Below, one piece after another: positions 5,655-10,900 of a stretch of 10,900 nt of DNA. The position numbers and the translations under genes are program-made. How positions within the stretch are numbered: the first letter of the stretch is position 1; every line of letters starts with the position of its first letter. The DNA lies in NCBI GenBank assembly GCA_021617435.1, contig JAJWCP010000046.1:1-10900 (forward strand). The letters are read 5' to 3'. Under the pieces are notes generated by a model. It worked only from the letters and a program-made list of their open reading frames with translations, was not told the DNA's origin and made no database searches. The DNA comes from Pseudomonadota bacterium. GTDB taxonomy: Bacteria; Pseudomonadota; Alphaproteobacteria; RF32; CAG-239.

Positions 5655-7577
5655 TTAACGGTGAGGAATTTTTTCAACCTCTTTACCGATTTCATTTTGG
5701 TCAATATAAGCATCGTTGCATTGATGTCCTTTGCAACGTTTTAATACGGTGGCTTTACGTCCTTCGGTCATGCCGCGAACACGCAGTGACGGAACGTAAA
5801 CTTCGCGAACGGTGAGTTTGAAGGTGCCGTATCCGATATTGTTGCCTTCATCAGTTCCGTAAACTTTAATGCGGTATACACCGCCGTCTTTAGGCATGGC
5901 TTTACCGGTAAAGGTCATTTCTTTATCGTTGTATTTCAGCCATTTAGGCAGACGGCTGTCATCAACCAGACCGGCGCGGGTTTTAATTTCGCCTTTCCAA
6001 CCTAAGCCTTCAAACAAATCAGCCGGAACAACGATGTGAATCGGTTCACCGGTTTCAACAACCACATCAGAGAGTTTTTTGGTTGAAGTGCGGTTGGCGT
6101 TGTTTGCGCCGAGAGTGGTAATATCAACCGGCGGGCGTTTAGAAGGAATGTTCATCAAATACGGGCGGTTGTCAGGCAAAAACTCGCCTTTACCCCATTT
6201 GTCCATGGAGGAGCGCAGGTACAAGGCAATTTTGGAGGGTTTTTCACCTAACATATAATAAGGAACGGCGTCTAAGCCGATGGTGGCGTACAGATTACCT
6301 AAAGCGTCTTGCACATCAACATACGATGAAAAGGCTTTAACTTCGTCTTCAATCGCGCGGGCAGCTTCAAGTTGACTCTTTTCATTTTGTGAACCGTCAG
6401 TAATAGTGAAGTCTTCGGCGATGTTTTCAGACGTGTTGGCAATTTCCATGTTGATTTGATAATCTTCAATGGCGGCCATATATTGCGCCCATGAAACGTA
6501 AACCTGAGTCAAAATTAAAGAGGTCATTCTCTGGCGGCGTAAAGTTTCAAGAGTGGCGGGCGTTTCTTTTTTAATGTTTTCAATTACGTCCATGCCGATT
6601 TCATAGCCTTGTTTTGACCATTGTTTGTTATTTTGCGGTGTGTTTTTATATTTGCTCTCATTATCACGATGAAACTTACTGATAACCAACTCTTTATCTT
6701 CAGGAGTTGAAATTAAGTCGTGCACGCGGAGTTCAGGGCGGTTTGACATGGCAAGCCATTCAAGCTGAGCAATGCTGGCGCGGATTTCCGGGAGCTCAAA
6801 GTTGCCGTATTGAGCGCCGACTAACTTAAATTCTGTTGAAGGATGAAATCCCATTAATGCCGCCATGCGGGTTTGCGCGGTTTCAAGTTCACGTTTCAAG
6901 GCGGCTAAATTTTTAATGGCTTCCATGTATTTACGTTTTTTGATTAAAGTTTCGCGGCTCGGAGCTTGACCTTTAGCGGCAAGTTCTTTGGCGGAAGAGT
7001 TCATCTCATCAACTTCAAGAGTTAAATATTCGCTCATTTCATCAATAACCGGAAGCAGGCGCTGAGCAGTTAAGGTTTTCCAGTACAAAAGGCGGGTTTC
7101 CTGCAAAATGTTATGAATAACTTTGCGGCTTTGTTCAAAAGCAACGTTGGCCTTAAATGACGGATCGCTATTTTGATAATAAAGAGTTGACAAGTCTAAC
7201 ACGTTCCACGCAACTTTTAAGTCAGGGCTTAATTGCGAGGAATTATTGGTGTTTACATAACCGGCATTATTTAAAATTTCCTGTAACTGCGCAGATGAAG
7301 AATTTCCGGCTTTGAGTAAAGATTCTTCATAGCTTATCATGCGGCGGGTGTAATTGTATTTTAGGGCCAGAGCCATGGACATGTACATATCAATCGGCTT
7401 TTCAATTCGGCGGGGAGTGTTTAAATACATATTTTGCAAATCGGCGTCAATCCGAACCGCGCGGTCCCAATCAGAGTAATAGGCCGGACTGGGCGCTGAT
7501 TGTTCCGAATTTTCATTACGGGTTTGGCATGATGCCAACATAAGCAAACTTGCCGCAAAACAGAAAATTTTTTTCAT
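5655..7577 (-). CDS. TolC-like outer-membrane lipoprotein with a C-terminal Ig-like domain
   Basis: A 640-residue protein. Residues 1-17 are a lipoprotein signal (KKIFCFAASLLMLASC) with lipobox LASC and lipidated Cys17. Residues about 58-440 have the features of an outer-membrane efflux (TolC) protein: 'PIDMYMSMALALKYN' near the start, long Ala/Glu-rich helices, 'ELETAQTRMAALMGF', and near the end 'YVDVQDALGNLYATIGLD'. After a linker, residues about 505-590 look like a cadherin/dystroglycan-type putative Ig domain ('LPKWLKYNDKEMTFTGKAM', 'GGVYRIKVYGTDEGN', 'GTFKLTV'). The last 50 residues contain CKGHQC. TolC proteins are usually 420-500 residues, so the Ig tail is an addition. A ribosome site GAGGAAA precedes the ATG. 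It is divergent from the VirB8-like gene. The likely role is an outer-membrane channel or export component; the substrate is unknown. Confidence 0.75.
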   Translation of the reverse strand: MKKIFCFAASLLMLASCQTRNENSEQSAPSPAYYSDWDRAVRIDADLQNMYLNTPRRIEKPIDMYMSMALALKYNYTRRMISYEESLLKAGNSSSAQLQEILNNAGYVNTNNSSQLSPDLKVAWNVLDLSTLYYQNSDPSFKANVAFEQSRKVIHNILQETRLLYWKTLTAQRLLPVIDEMSEYLTLEVDEMNSSAKELAAKGQAPSRETLIKKRKYMEAIKNLAALKRELETAQTRMAALMGFHPSTEFKLVGAQYGNFELPEIRASIAQLEWLAMSNRPELRVHDLISTPEDKELVISKFHRDNESKYKNTPQNNKQWSKQGYEIGMDVIENIKKETPATLETLRRQRMTSLILTQVYVSWAQYMAAIEDYQINMEIANTSENIAEDFTITDGSQNEKSQLEAARAIEDEVKAFSSYVDVQDALGNLYATIGLDAVPYYMLGEKPSKIALYLRSSMDKWGKGEFLPDNRPYLMNIPSKRPPVDITTLGANNANRTSTKKLSDVVVETGEPIHIVVPADLFEGLGWKGEIKTRAGLVDDSRLPKWLKYNDKEMTFTGKAMPKDGGVYRIKVYGTDEGNNIGYGTFKLTVREVYVPSLRVRGMTEGRKATVLKRCKGHQCNDAYIDQNEIGKEVEKIPHR

Positions 7578-7643
7578 TTTGATTTCCTCAAATATTCGTT
7601 TATAAAATTTTTATACCATTTTTTAAAAAATAACAGTATTTAA

Positions 7644-7671
7644 TTGCATTTATACAACTTTGATGTATAAA
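7644..7671 (+). promoter_or_regulatory. Probable promoter of the VirB8-like gene
   Basis: TTGCAT (7644-7649), a 16-base spacer and TATAAA (7666-7671) lie about 40 bases before the ATG at 7710. The whole divergent spacer 7578-7709 is very AT-rich, so chance matches are possible. A matching minus-strand promoter for the TolC-like gene should lie in the same spacer but could not be picked out. Confidence 0.45.
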
Positions 7672-7709
7672 ATAAACCATAAATGTAAAATTGAGGTTAA
7701 AATTGGCGT

Positions 7710-8480
7710 ATGTTTGATATTTTTCACACACTTTTCAAATATAAGGAAAAAGAAAGTCCCGACCAGTTAGGCGCTTTTCCGGAAAAAGTTCACGTTGAGG
7801 CATTTCCGGAGCGTCGCTATTTATGGACATCGCGTTTGTTGGTTGTGCTTTCAGGTTTGAGTATTTGCTTTAATATGATGCTGGTGTGCGCTATTTATCT
7901 GATGATTCCTGCCATTGATGTGGTTCCGCAATTTTTCAGTATAAATAAAAATTTTAACCAAATAGAAATGGTGCAGCCTCGGGAAGTGCGTTTTCCGGTG
8001 AGCGATTTGGTTACTGAGCAATATATTTCAGAGTATTTGACTATGCGTTATACTATGACTAATGACTTTGAAATGCTGTTGCAACAATGGGGTACAAATT
8101 CGCCGCTTTATTGGTATTCGTCACCGGCGGTTTACGCTGACTTTTTTCAGCATGATGTCAGAGCTAATTTGGCGGAATTTAAGCGCGAAGGCTTAGAGCG
8201 TTATATCCAAATTGAATGGATTAAACCGCTTTCAAGAGGTTTGTGGCAGGCTCAGTTCAAGACATTTGATATTACCGCCCGCAATCGCACTCCGGCGGTA
8301 AGTTATTGGCGGGCTACCATGCGTATTGCTTATGTTAATTTGAAGTTTAAGCAAAAGGACGATGCAATTTACAATCCGTACGGATTTATTGTTTCAAGCT
8401 ATTCACTTGCTTATCATGGCAGTGAAGGCGATAATGAATCGTATATTGATACCGCGCGGCGCCGAGCCCGCGGTCAATAG
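7710..8480 (+). CDS. VirB8-like type IV secretion inner-membrane protein
   Basis: A 256-residue bitopic protein with a short cytoplasmic N terminus, one membrane helix at about residues 42-66 (RLLVVLSGLSICFNMMLVC...), and a periplasmic domain to the end. The domain follows the VirB8 order: 'ISEYLTMRYTM', 'LYWYSSPAVYADFFQ' at 132-146, 'GLWQAQFKTFD' at 177-187, 'SYWRATMRIAYV' at 198-209, and the typical end 'IYNPYGFIVSSYSLAYH' at 220-236. VirB8 proteins assemble in the periplasmic collar of type IV secretion machines and contact VirB9 and VirB10. No other vir gene is in the window, so this is either a dispersed copy, as in Rickettsiales, or a relative used elsewhere. GAGG (7693-7696) is 13 bases from the ATG, which is long, but an in-frame stop just upstream leaves no earlier start. 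Confidence 0.82.
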   Translation: MFDIFHTLFKYKEKESPDQLGAFPEKVHVEAFPERRYLWTSRLLVVLSGLSICFNMMLVCAIYLMIPAIDVVPQFFSINKNFNQIEMVQPREVRFPVSDLVTEQYISEYLTMRYTMTNDFEMLLQQWGTNSPLYWYSSPAVYADFFQHDVRANLAEFKREGLERYIQIEWIKPLSRGLWQAQFKTFDITARNRTPAVSYWRATMRIAYVNLKFKQKDDAIYNPYGFIVSSYSLAYHGSEGDNESYIDTARRRARGQ

Positions 8481-8515
8481 AATTGACAGAATCTAATTTT
8501 AATTCATAAAAATAT

Positions 8516-8545
8516 AAAAAGCACCAATTTGAATTGGTGCTTTTT
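8516..8545. terminator. Bidirectional terminator after the VirB8-like gene
   Basis: AAAAAGCACCAATT (8516-8529) and AATTGGTGCTTTTT (8532-8545) are perfect 14-base arms. A and T tracts at the ends make it work in both directions. It lies between the stops of the VirB8-like gene (8480) and the convergent gene ending at 8568. Confidence 0.92.
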
Positions 8546-8567
8546 GATATGCGTGTTAATACTGAAA

Positions 8568-9665
8568 TTATCTGATATTGAGCGCGGCCACTTTAGCGCG
8601 TTCAGCCGCTAACTGACTTTTAGTTAAAGCGTTTTTGGCGTGATGATACGGGTTTTGCAAATATTCAATAGTAACATCATCTCGCACAGCCTCTTTTCGG
8701 TCTTCAGCGCTTCTGTAAAGATGTAAATTTTGAAATGGGGCTTCTCTGATTGTGAGCATAGGTCCTTTTTCAACATAATCTTCATTGTTCCGCCATGCGG
8801 TATATTTGGCAACTTCTTGTTTGAAAACAACATCATCGCTTGTTGCCGCGTTTGCTTTCATGCAGGCAAATAACTTTGCCTCACAGCCTTGGATGTTTGG
8901 GTTTTCAAAGTAACTGCCTTTATTTTCCGGCTTAATATCAGGAAATCTTTTTTGGGCAACATCAATAATTTTTTGAACCTCTTCAATATATTTAGCTTTT
9001 TCAGATTCAGGCATAGATCCTAAATTTTGCATCCATACAATGTTGCGATAAGCAATACCCATGGCAGCCGTCAACTGTTCCGGTTGAAGTGTTTCATAAG
9101 GATTTTGCGGTTGCAACGGAGTTTTGTCCGCAGTGCTTTTTTTAGCGTCGTTTTTGTTTTGCGAAACACCGCGCAATTCATTAAGCGTTTGTTTAACTCC
9201 TTTGACGGTACCGTTTATGGCGCTGTATCCTTTGCGATAAGCCTTGCTTTCATTCATGGATAAATCATGGGAAATTTTAATATCGTCTTTTAATCCCTCT
9301 GAAAAGCTTTTGCGCCCTTCTAAAACCGCGGACATATTGGTTAACCTTTGTGCGGTTTCGGTTTTTAGTCTTTTCCACCATGATTGTTTTTCTTTGCGTT
9401 TGGCAGACAGCATTTTTTTGCCGTTAATTTCAACCGTGACAGCGCTTTTTAAATCATATTTTGCAGCCATGTCGTTTTTGGTGGTTTCTTCCTTTATATT
9501 TTGCTTAACATTATTTTTTAAGGAACTTAAAAATACTTTGCCTGCATTTAAGAGTTGCTTAAAGCGTTCTTTGTCTTTTTCATGCATTTCTTTGCATACA
9601 TCTTCCAAAGTGCGTTTACCGGCGGCAACATCGCCTAAGGAATAAAATAACTCATCTGCTTTCAT
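8568..9665 (-). CDS. Hypothetical lysine-rich protein divergent from an XRE regulator
   Basis: A 365-residue soluble, mostly helical protein, Lys/Glu/Ala-rich, with no signal peptide or membrane segment. Residues 1-65 are a helical, charged section. Residues 85-105 are strongly basic (MLSAKRKEKQSWWKRLKTE). Residues 165-190 form a polar, proline-containing linker. Residues 190-365 may be a separate helical domain (LTAAMGIAYRNIVWMQNLG, AKYIEEVQKIIDVAQKRF). Cysteines are at 24, 261 and 268. I do not recognise a family. GAAAGGA (9680-9674) is 8 bases before the ATG and a strong promoter lies upstream, overlapped by a palindrome shared with the XRE gene. Its domain style resembles secreted effectors of host-associated bacteria, but that is only an impression. 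Confidence 0.75.
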   Translation of the reverse strand: MKADELFYSLGDVAAGKRTLEDVCKEMHEKDKERFKQLLNAGKVFLSSLKNNVKQNIKEETTKNDMAAKYDLKSAVTVEINGKKMLSAKRKEKQSWWKRLKTETAQRLTNMSAVLEGRKSFSEGLKDDIKISHDLSMNESKAYRKGYSAINGTVKGVKQTLNELRGVSQNKNDAKKSTADKTPLQPQNPYETLQPEQLTAAMGIAYRNIVWMQNLGSMPESEKAKYIEEVQKIIDVAQKRFPDIKPENKGSYFENPNIQGCEAKLFACMKANAATSDDVVFKQEVAKYTAWRNNEDYVEKGPMLTIREAPFQNLHLYRSAEDRKEAVRDDVTIEYLQNPYHHAKNALTKSQLAAERAKVAALNIR

Positions 9666-9704
9666 GGCAATTTTCCTTTCGTTAAAATTTTTGCTATTTT
9701 GTAC

Positions 9705-9733
9705 ATTATAGACAATTTGTTGACAATAGTCAA
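9705..9733 (-). promoter_or_regulatory. Sigma70 promoter of the 365-residue protein
   Basis: On the minus strand TTGACT (9733-9728), a 17-base spacer and a perfect TATAAT (9710-9705). The -35 box lies inside the palindrome 9718-9735, so a protein bound there should block this promoter. Confidence 0.75.
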
Positions 9734-9735
9734 CA
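9718..9735. promoter_or_regulatory. Palindromic operator candidate between the XRE gene and the 365-residue gene
   Basis: TGTTGACAATAGTCAACA has perfect 7-bp arms (TGTTGAC / GTCAACA) and a 4-base spacer. It overlaps the -35 box of the minus-strand gene and lies about 50 bases before the XRE start codon. XRE-type dimers bind such palindromes, so control by the neighbouring regulator is a reasonable inference. Confidence 0.6.
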
Positions 9736-9760
9736 CATAAAATTCAGGTTGCGCTACAAT
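9730..9760 (+). promoter_or_regulatory. Possible promoter of the XRE gene
   Basis: TCAACA (9730-9735), a 19-base spacer and TACAAT (9755-9760). The -10 is good and the -35 weak. The start, near 9767, leaves a leader just long enough for the ribosome site AAAGGA (9772-9777). The -35 overlaps the palindrome, so autoregulation would be possible. Confidence 0.35.
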
Positions 9761-9784
9761 AGGCCTGTGTAAAAGGATTGTGTA

Positions 9785-9997
9785 ATGAGCAACAGGCTTG
9801 AAAAAATAGGTAAAAATATTTGCAAAATACGCAAGCAACAGCAACTGTTACAGATTGATTTAGCGGTAACGGTCGGTATTGATCGCGCCTATTTGTCTGA
9901 GATTGAAAACGGGCGCACTAATGTCTCGGTAAATGTGTTATATGCTATTGCCGATGCGCTCGGTGTTCCGATTACGGATTTTTTCTTGGAAGACTAA
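9785..9997 (+). CDS. Small XRE/Cro-type helix-turn-helix regulator
   Basis: A 70-residue DNA-binding protein made up almost entirely of one HTH_XRE domain. 'IGKNICKIRKQQQLLQIDLA' opens the domain, 'VGIDRAYLSEIENGRTNVSV' (30-49) is the turn and recognition helix with the hallmark YLSEIENGR, and 'LYAIADALGVPITDFFLED' closes it. No second domain is present, so it would act as a dimer and probably as a simple repressor or activator. AAAGGA stands 7 bases before the ATG. It is divergent from the 365-residue gene, with a perfect palindrome between them, which suggests that gene and itself as targets. Such single-domain regulators occur both on prophages or islands and as chromosomal regulators; nothing else here points to a phage. 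Confidence 0.93.
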   Translation: MSNRLEKIGKNICKIRKQQQLLQIDLAVTVGIDRAYLSEIENGRTNVSVNVLYAIADALGVPITDFFLED

Positions 9998-10031
9998 AGC
10001 TGTTTTTATTAAAGCTGAGCTAGTATCTTAT

Positions 10032-10769
10032 TTAATTCCACAAAACATAAAATACATTCATACGGTTGCCGCACAAGTTGTCTATATCTGATATTTTTAA
10101 ATTACGCAGACAGGGCTTGTCTTGGTTGTTACAATAAGAATCGCCGTATAAAGAACCAAAGTGCTTGCCTTGTTCAATATCATAAGACCTGACGCTTTCT
10201 AGGTTGGCGGCATTTTCTTTGGCAACGGTAACAATGTTGCGGCATGAATTAATATCAAAAAAATTTTCTTTTCCGCTATCGCCGGTAGCAAACATAATTC
10301 CGTATTTATAACCTTTTTCAGCCTCATTAGCGGAATAAACCAGAATCATGTTACCAAAAATATCATACAAATAATCAGAATTCGGGATGTGCTTTATACC
10401 ATCTGGAATTAAGCCTAATTTATACAAATTATGATTTTGCCGTATTTCAGCAGTATTTTTGTTATCAAGTGAGCTTAGTGTTTGTAAAGCATTGTTAATT
10501 AACATATTAATAGATTCCGCCTGCTTGTTGAGCTTGTACTTCATCATCGCCTTTGAGTAACCTGCAATCGCGCCAACGGATAAAACCCCGATTATTGCCA
10601 GAACGCCGAGCATTTCCACCATACTGCGACCTGCACAAACACTGTCACACTCCGGCTTGACCGGAGTGTCCAGGTGAAAGAAATTAGCTACTTTATTTGA
10701 CCTGGATATTCGGGTCAAGCCCGAATATGACATAATGTAATGTAGAAAGCGGCTAAAATATGATTTCAT
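10032..10769 (-). CDS. Type IV prepilin-like protein 2
   Basis: A 245-residue paralogue of the protein at 3330-4076. The start at 10769 is chosen because GAGAGGA lies 8-10 bases upstream and the upstream alignment with pilin 1 runs to exactly this ATG. An upstream in-frame ATG at 10886 would translate the conserved non-coding leader. The leader (residues 1-47) ends at G47|RSMVE52, and the anchor helix is MLGVLAIIGVLSVGAIAGY. The mature part is about 198 residues. Cysteines 176, 213, 220 and 233 fall in the shared pattern C.NIVTVAKENAANL ... GDSYCN...C..N...DI..LC. Leader residues about 13-43 are encoded by a 90-bp palindromic repeat. The gene converges on the XRE gene with only 34 bases between stops and no clear terminator. 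The exact role in a pilus or secretion system is unknown. Confidence 0.85.
   Translation of the reverse strand: MKSYFSRFLHYIMSYSGLTRISRSNKVANFFHLDTPVKPECDSVCAGRSMVEMLGVLAIIGVLSVGAIAGYSKAMMKYKLNKQAESINMLINNALQTLSSLDNKNTAEIRQNHNLYKLGLIPDGIKHIPNSDYLYDIFGNMILVYSANEAEKGYKYGIMFATGDSGKENFFDINSCRNIVTVAKENAANLESVRSYDIEQGKHFGSLYGDSYCNNQDKPCLRNLKISDIDNLCGNRMNVFYVLWN
10643..10732. repeat. 90-bp palindromic element (Rickettsia-palindrome-like) inside the leader of prepilin 2
   Basis: TGTCA (10643-10647) and TGACA (10728-10732) bound an exactly symmetric element. It contains hairpin 1, ACACTCCGG-CTTGA-CCGGAGTGT (10647-10669), then CCAGGT (10670-10675), a centre, ACCTGG (10700-10705), and hairpin 2, ATATTCGGG-TCAAG-CCCGAATAT (10706-10728). 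The halves mirror each other about 10687.5, and even the loops are complementary. The 90 bp equal 30 codons, so the frame is kept. The 'TGTCA...GGCTTGACC...CCAGG' design is a common small palindrome in alphaproteobacteria, resembling Rickettsia palindromic elements that also sit in genes. Confidence 0.85.
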
Positions 10770-10860
10770 AGCTAAAATCCTCTCAAAAGTTAGTTTTGAG
10801 AAGATTTTAGCTCGCGTTTTTTTTTTGCAATATTTACGAGTCCGTGCTGTGCATAAGTTG
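10770..10860 (-). promoter_or_regulatory. Shared pilin leader region, copy 2, with RBS-masking hairpin
   Basis: The counterpart of 4077-4167 at a constant offset with no gaps. Arms 10770-10788 and 10794-10812 form a 19-bp stem with the 5-base loop GTTAG. The single plus-strand mismatch (C10780/A10802) becomes a G-U pair in minus-strand RNA. The stem contains the pilin ribosome site GAGAGGA and ends directly against the start codon (10769), so it should strongly limit translation unless opened. A run of ten A (T 10817-10826) and the conserved CGGACTCGTAAATATTGC (10844-10827) lie upstream. Confidence 0.65.
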
Positions 10861-10866
10861 TATTTA

Positions 10867-10900
10867 AACCACCCCGCCTTCGGCACCCCTCCGCAGAGGG
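10867..10900. repeat. Start of another palindromic repeat, cut by the window end
   Basis: The sequence turns abruptly GC-rich and C-rich at 10869. CCCTC (10887-10891) and GAGGG (10896-10900) form a hairpin around CGCA at the very edge. It looks like the border of an intergenic repeat, but it is truncated, so the type cannot be decided. Confidence 0.4.

Noticed and set aside
10770..10826. Hairpin plus T10 as a plus-strand rho-independent terminator
   Set aside because: Four bases (CGCG) separate stem and T tract, the mismatches are C/A on that strand but G-U on the pilin strand, and the conserved position against two pilin start codons fits a pilin leader better. A minor insulating role cannot be excluded.
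10770..10886. Upstream ATG at 10886 as the start of prepilin 2
   Set aside because: The extension would translate the non-coding leader conserved with pilin 1, and the ATG at 10769 has a good ribosome site at the right distance.

Overview
The window looks like part of the chromosome of an AT-rich, Gram-negative alphaproteobacterium, probably an uncultured host-associated (gut or endosymbiont-like) lineage. The evidence is a VirB8-type secretion protein, a TolC-like outer-membrane lipoprotein, two prepilins with the cleavage motif GRSMVEMLGVLAIIGVLS, consensus sigma70 promoters, and small palindromic repeats of the 'GGGTCAAGCCC' type that are familiar from Rickettsiales and other alphaproteobacteria. 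The species cannot be named from the sequence alone.

Layout. 185-2299 (-) is a 704-residue protein of unknown role with a GNAT acetyltransferase-like domain. 2300-3120 has no intact gene: it holds a dead transposase fragment, a GC-richer block of short repeats, and two copies of a 'palindrome + terminator + tRNA-Ser 3' end' unit. 3122-3212 (-) is tRNA-Ser(GGA). 3330-4076 (-) is prepilin-like protein 1. 4243-5589 (+) is a two-gene operon of an unknown 180-residue protein and a YmdB-type metallophosphoesterase. 5655-7577 (-) is a large TolC-like lipoprotein with an Ig-like tail, divergent from 7710-8480 (+), a VirB8-like inner-membrane protein. 8568-9665 (-) is an unknown lysine-rich protein, divergent from a small XRE regulator at 9785-9997 (+), with a palindromic operator candidate between them. 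10032-10769 (-) is prepilin-like protein 2. The last bases start another palindromic repeat.

How the genes fit together. Most genes form short units closed by strong bidirectional terminators (5609-5639, 8516-8545). The two pilin-like proteins are paralogues with the same four-cysteine C-terminal pattern. Their start codons are preceded by the same roughly 90-bp leader, including a run of ten A on the coding strand and a hairpin that buries the ribosome binding site. In both, a palindromic repeat lies in frame between the start codon and the prepilin peptidase site. The two repeats differ in sequence and are expected to be removed when the leader peptide is cut off. The TolC-like and VirB8-like genes both encode cell-envelope proteins, but no other secretion genes are visible here.

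The most notable signals are the shared pilin leader with its RBS-masking hairpin, the in-frame palindromic repeats confined to the cleaved pilin leader peptides, and the duplicated tRNA-Ser 3' end, which resembles an old integration or duplication scar.
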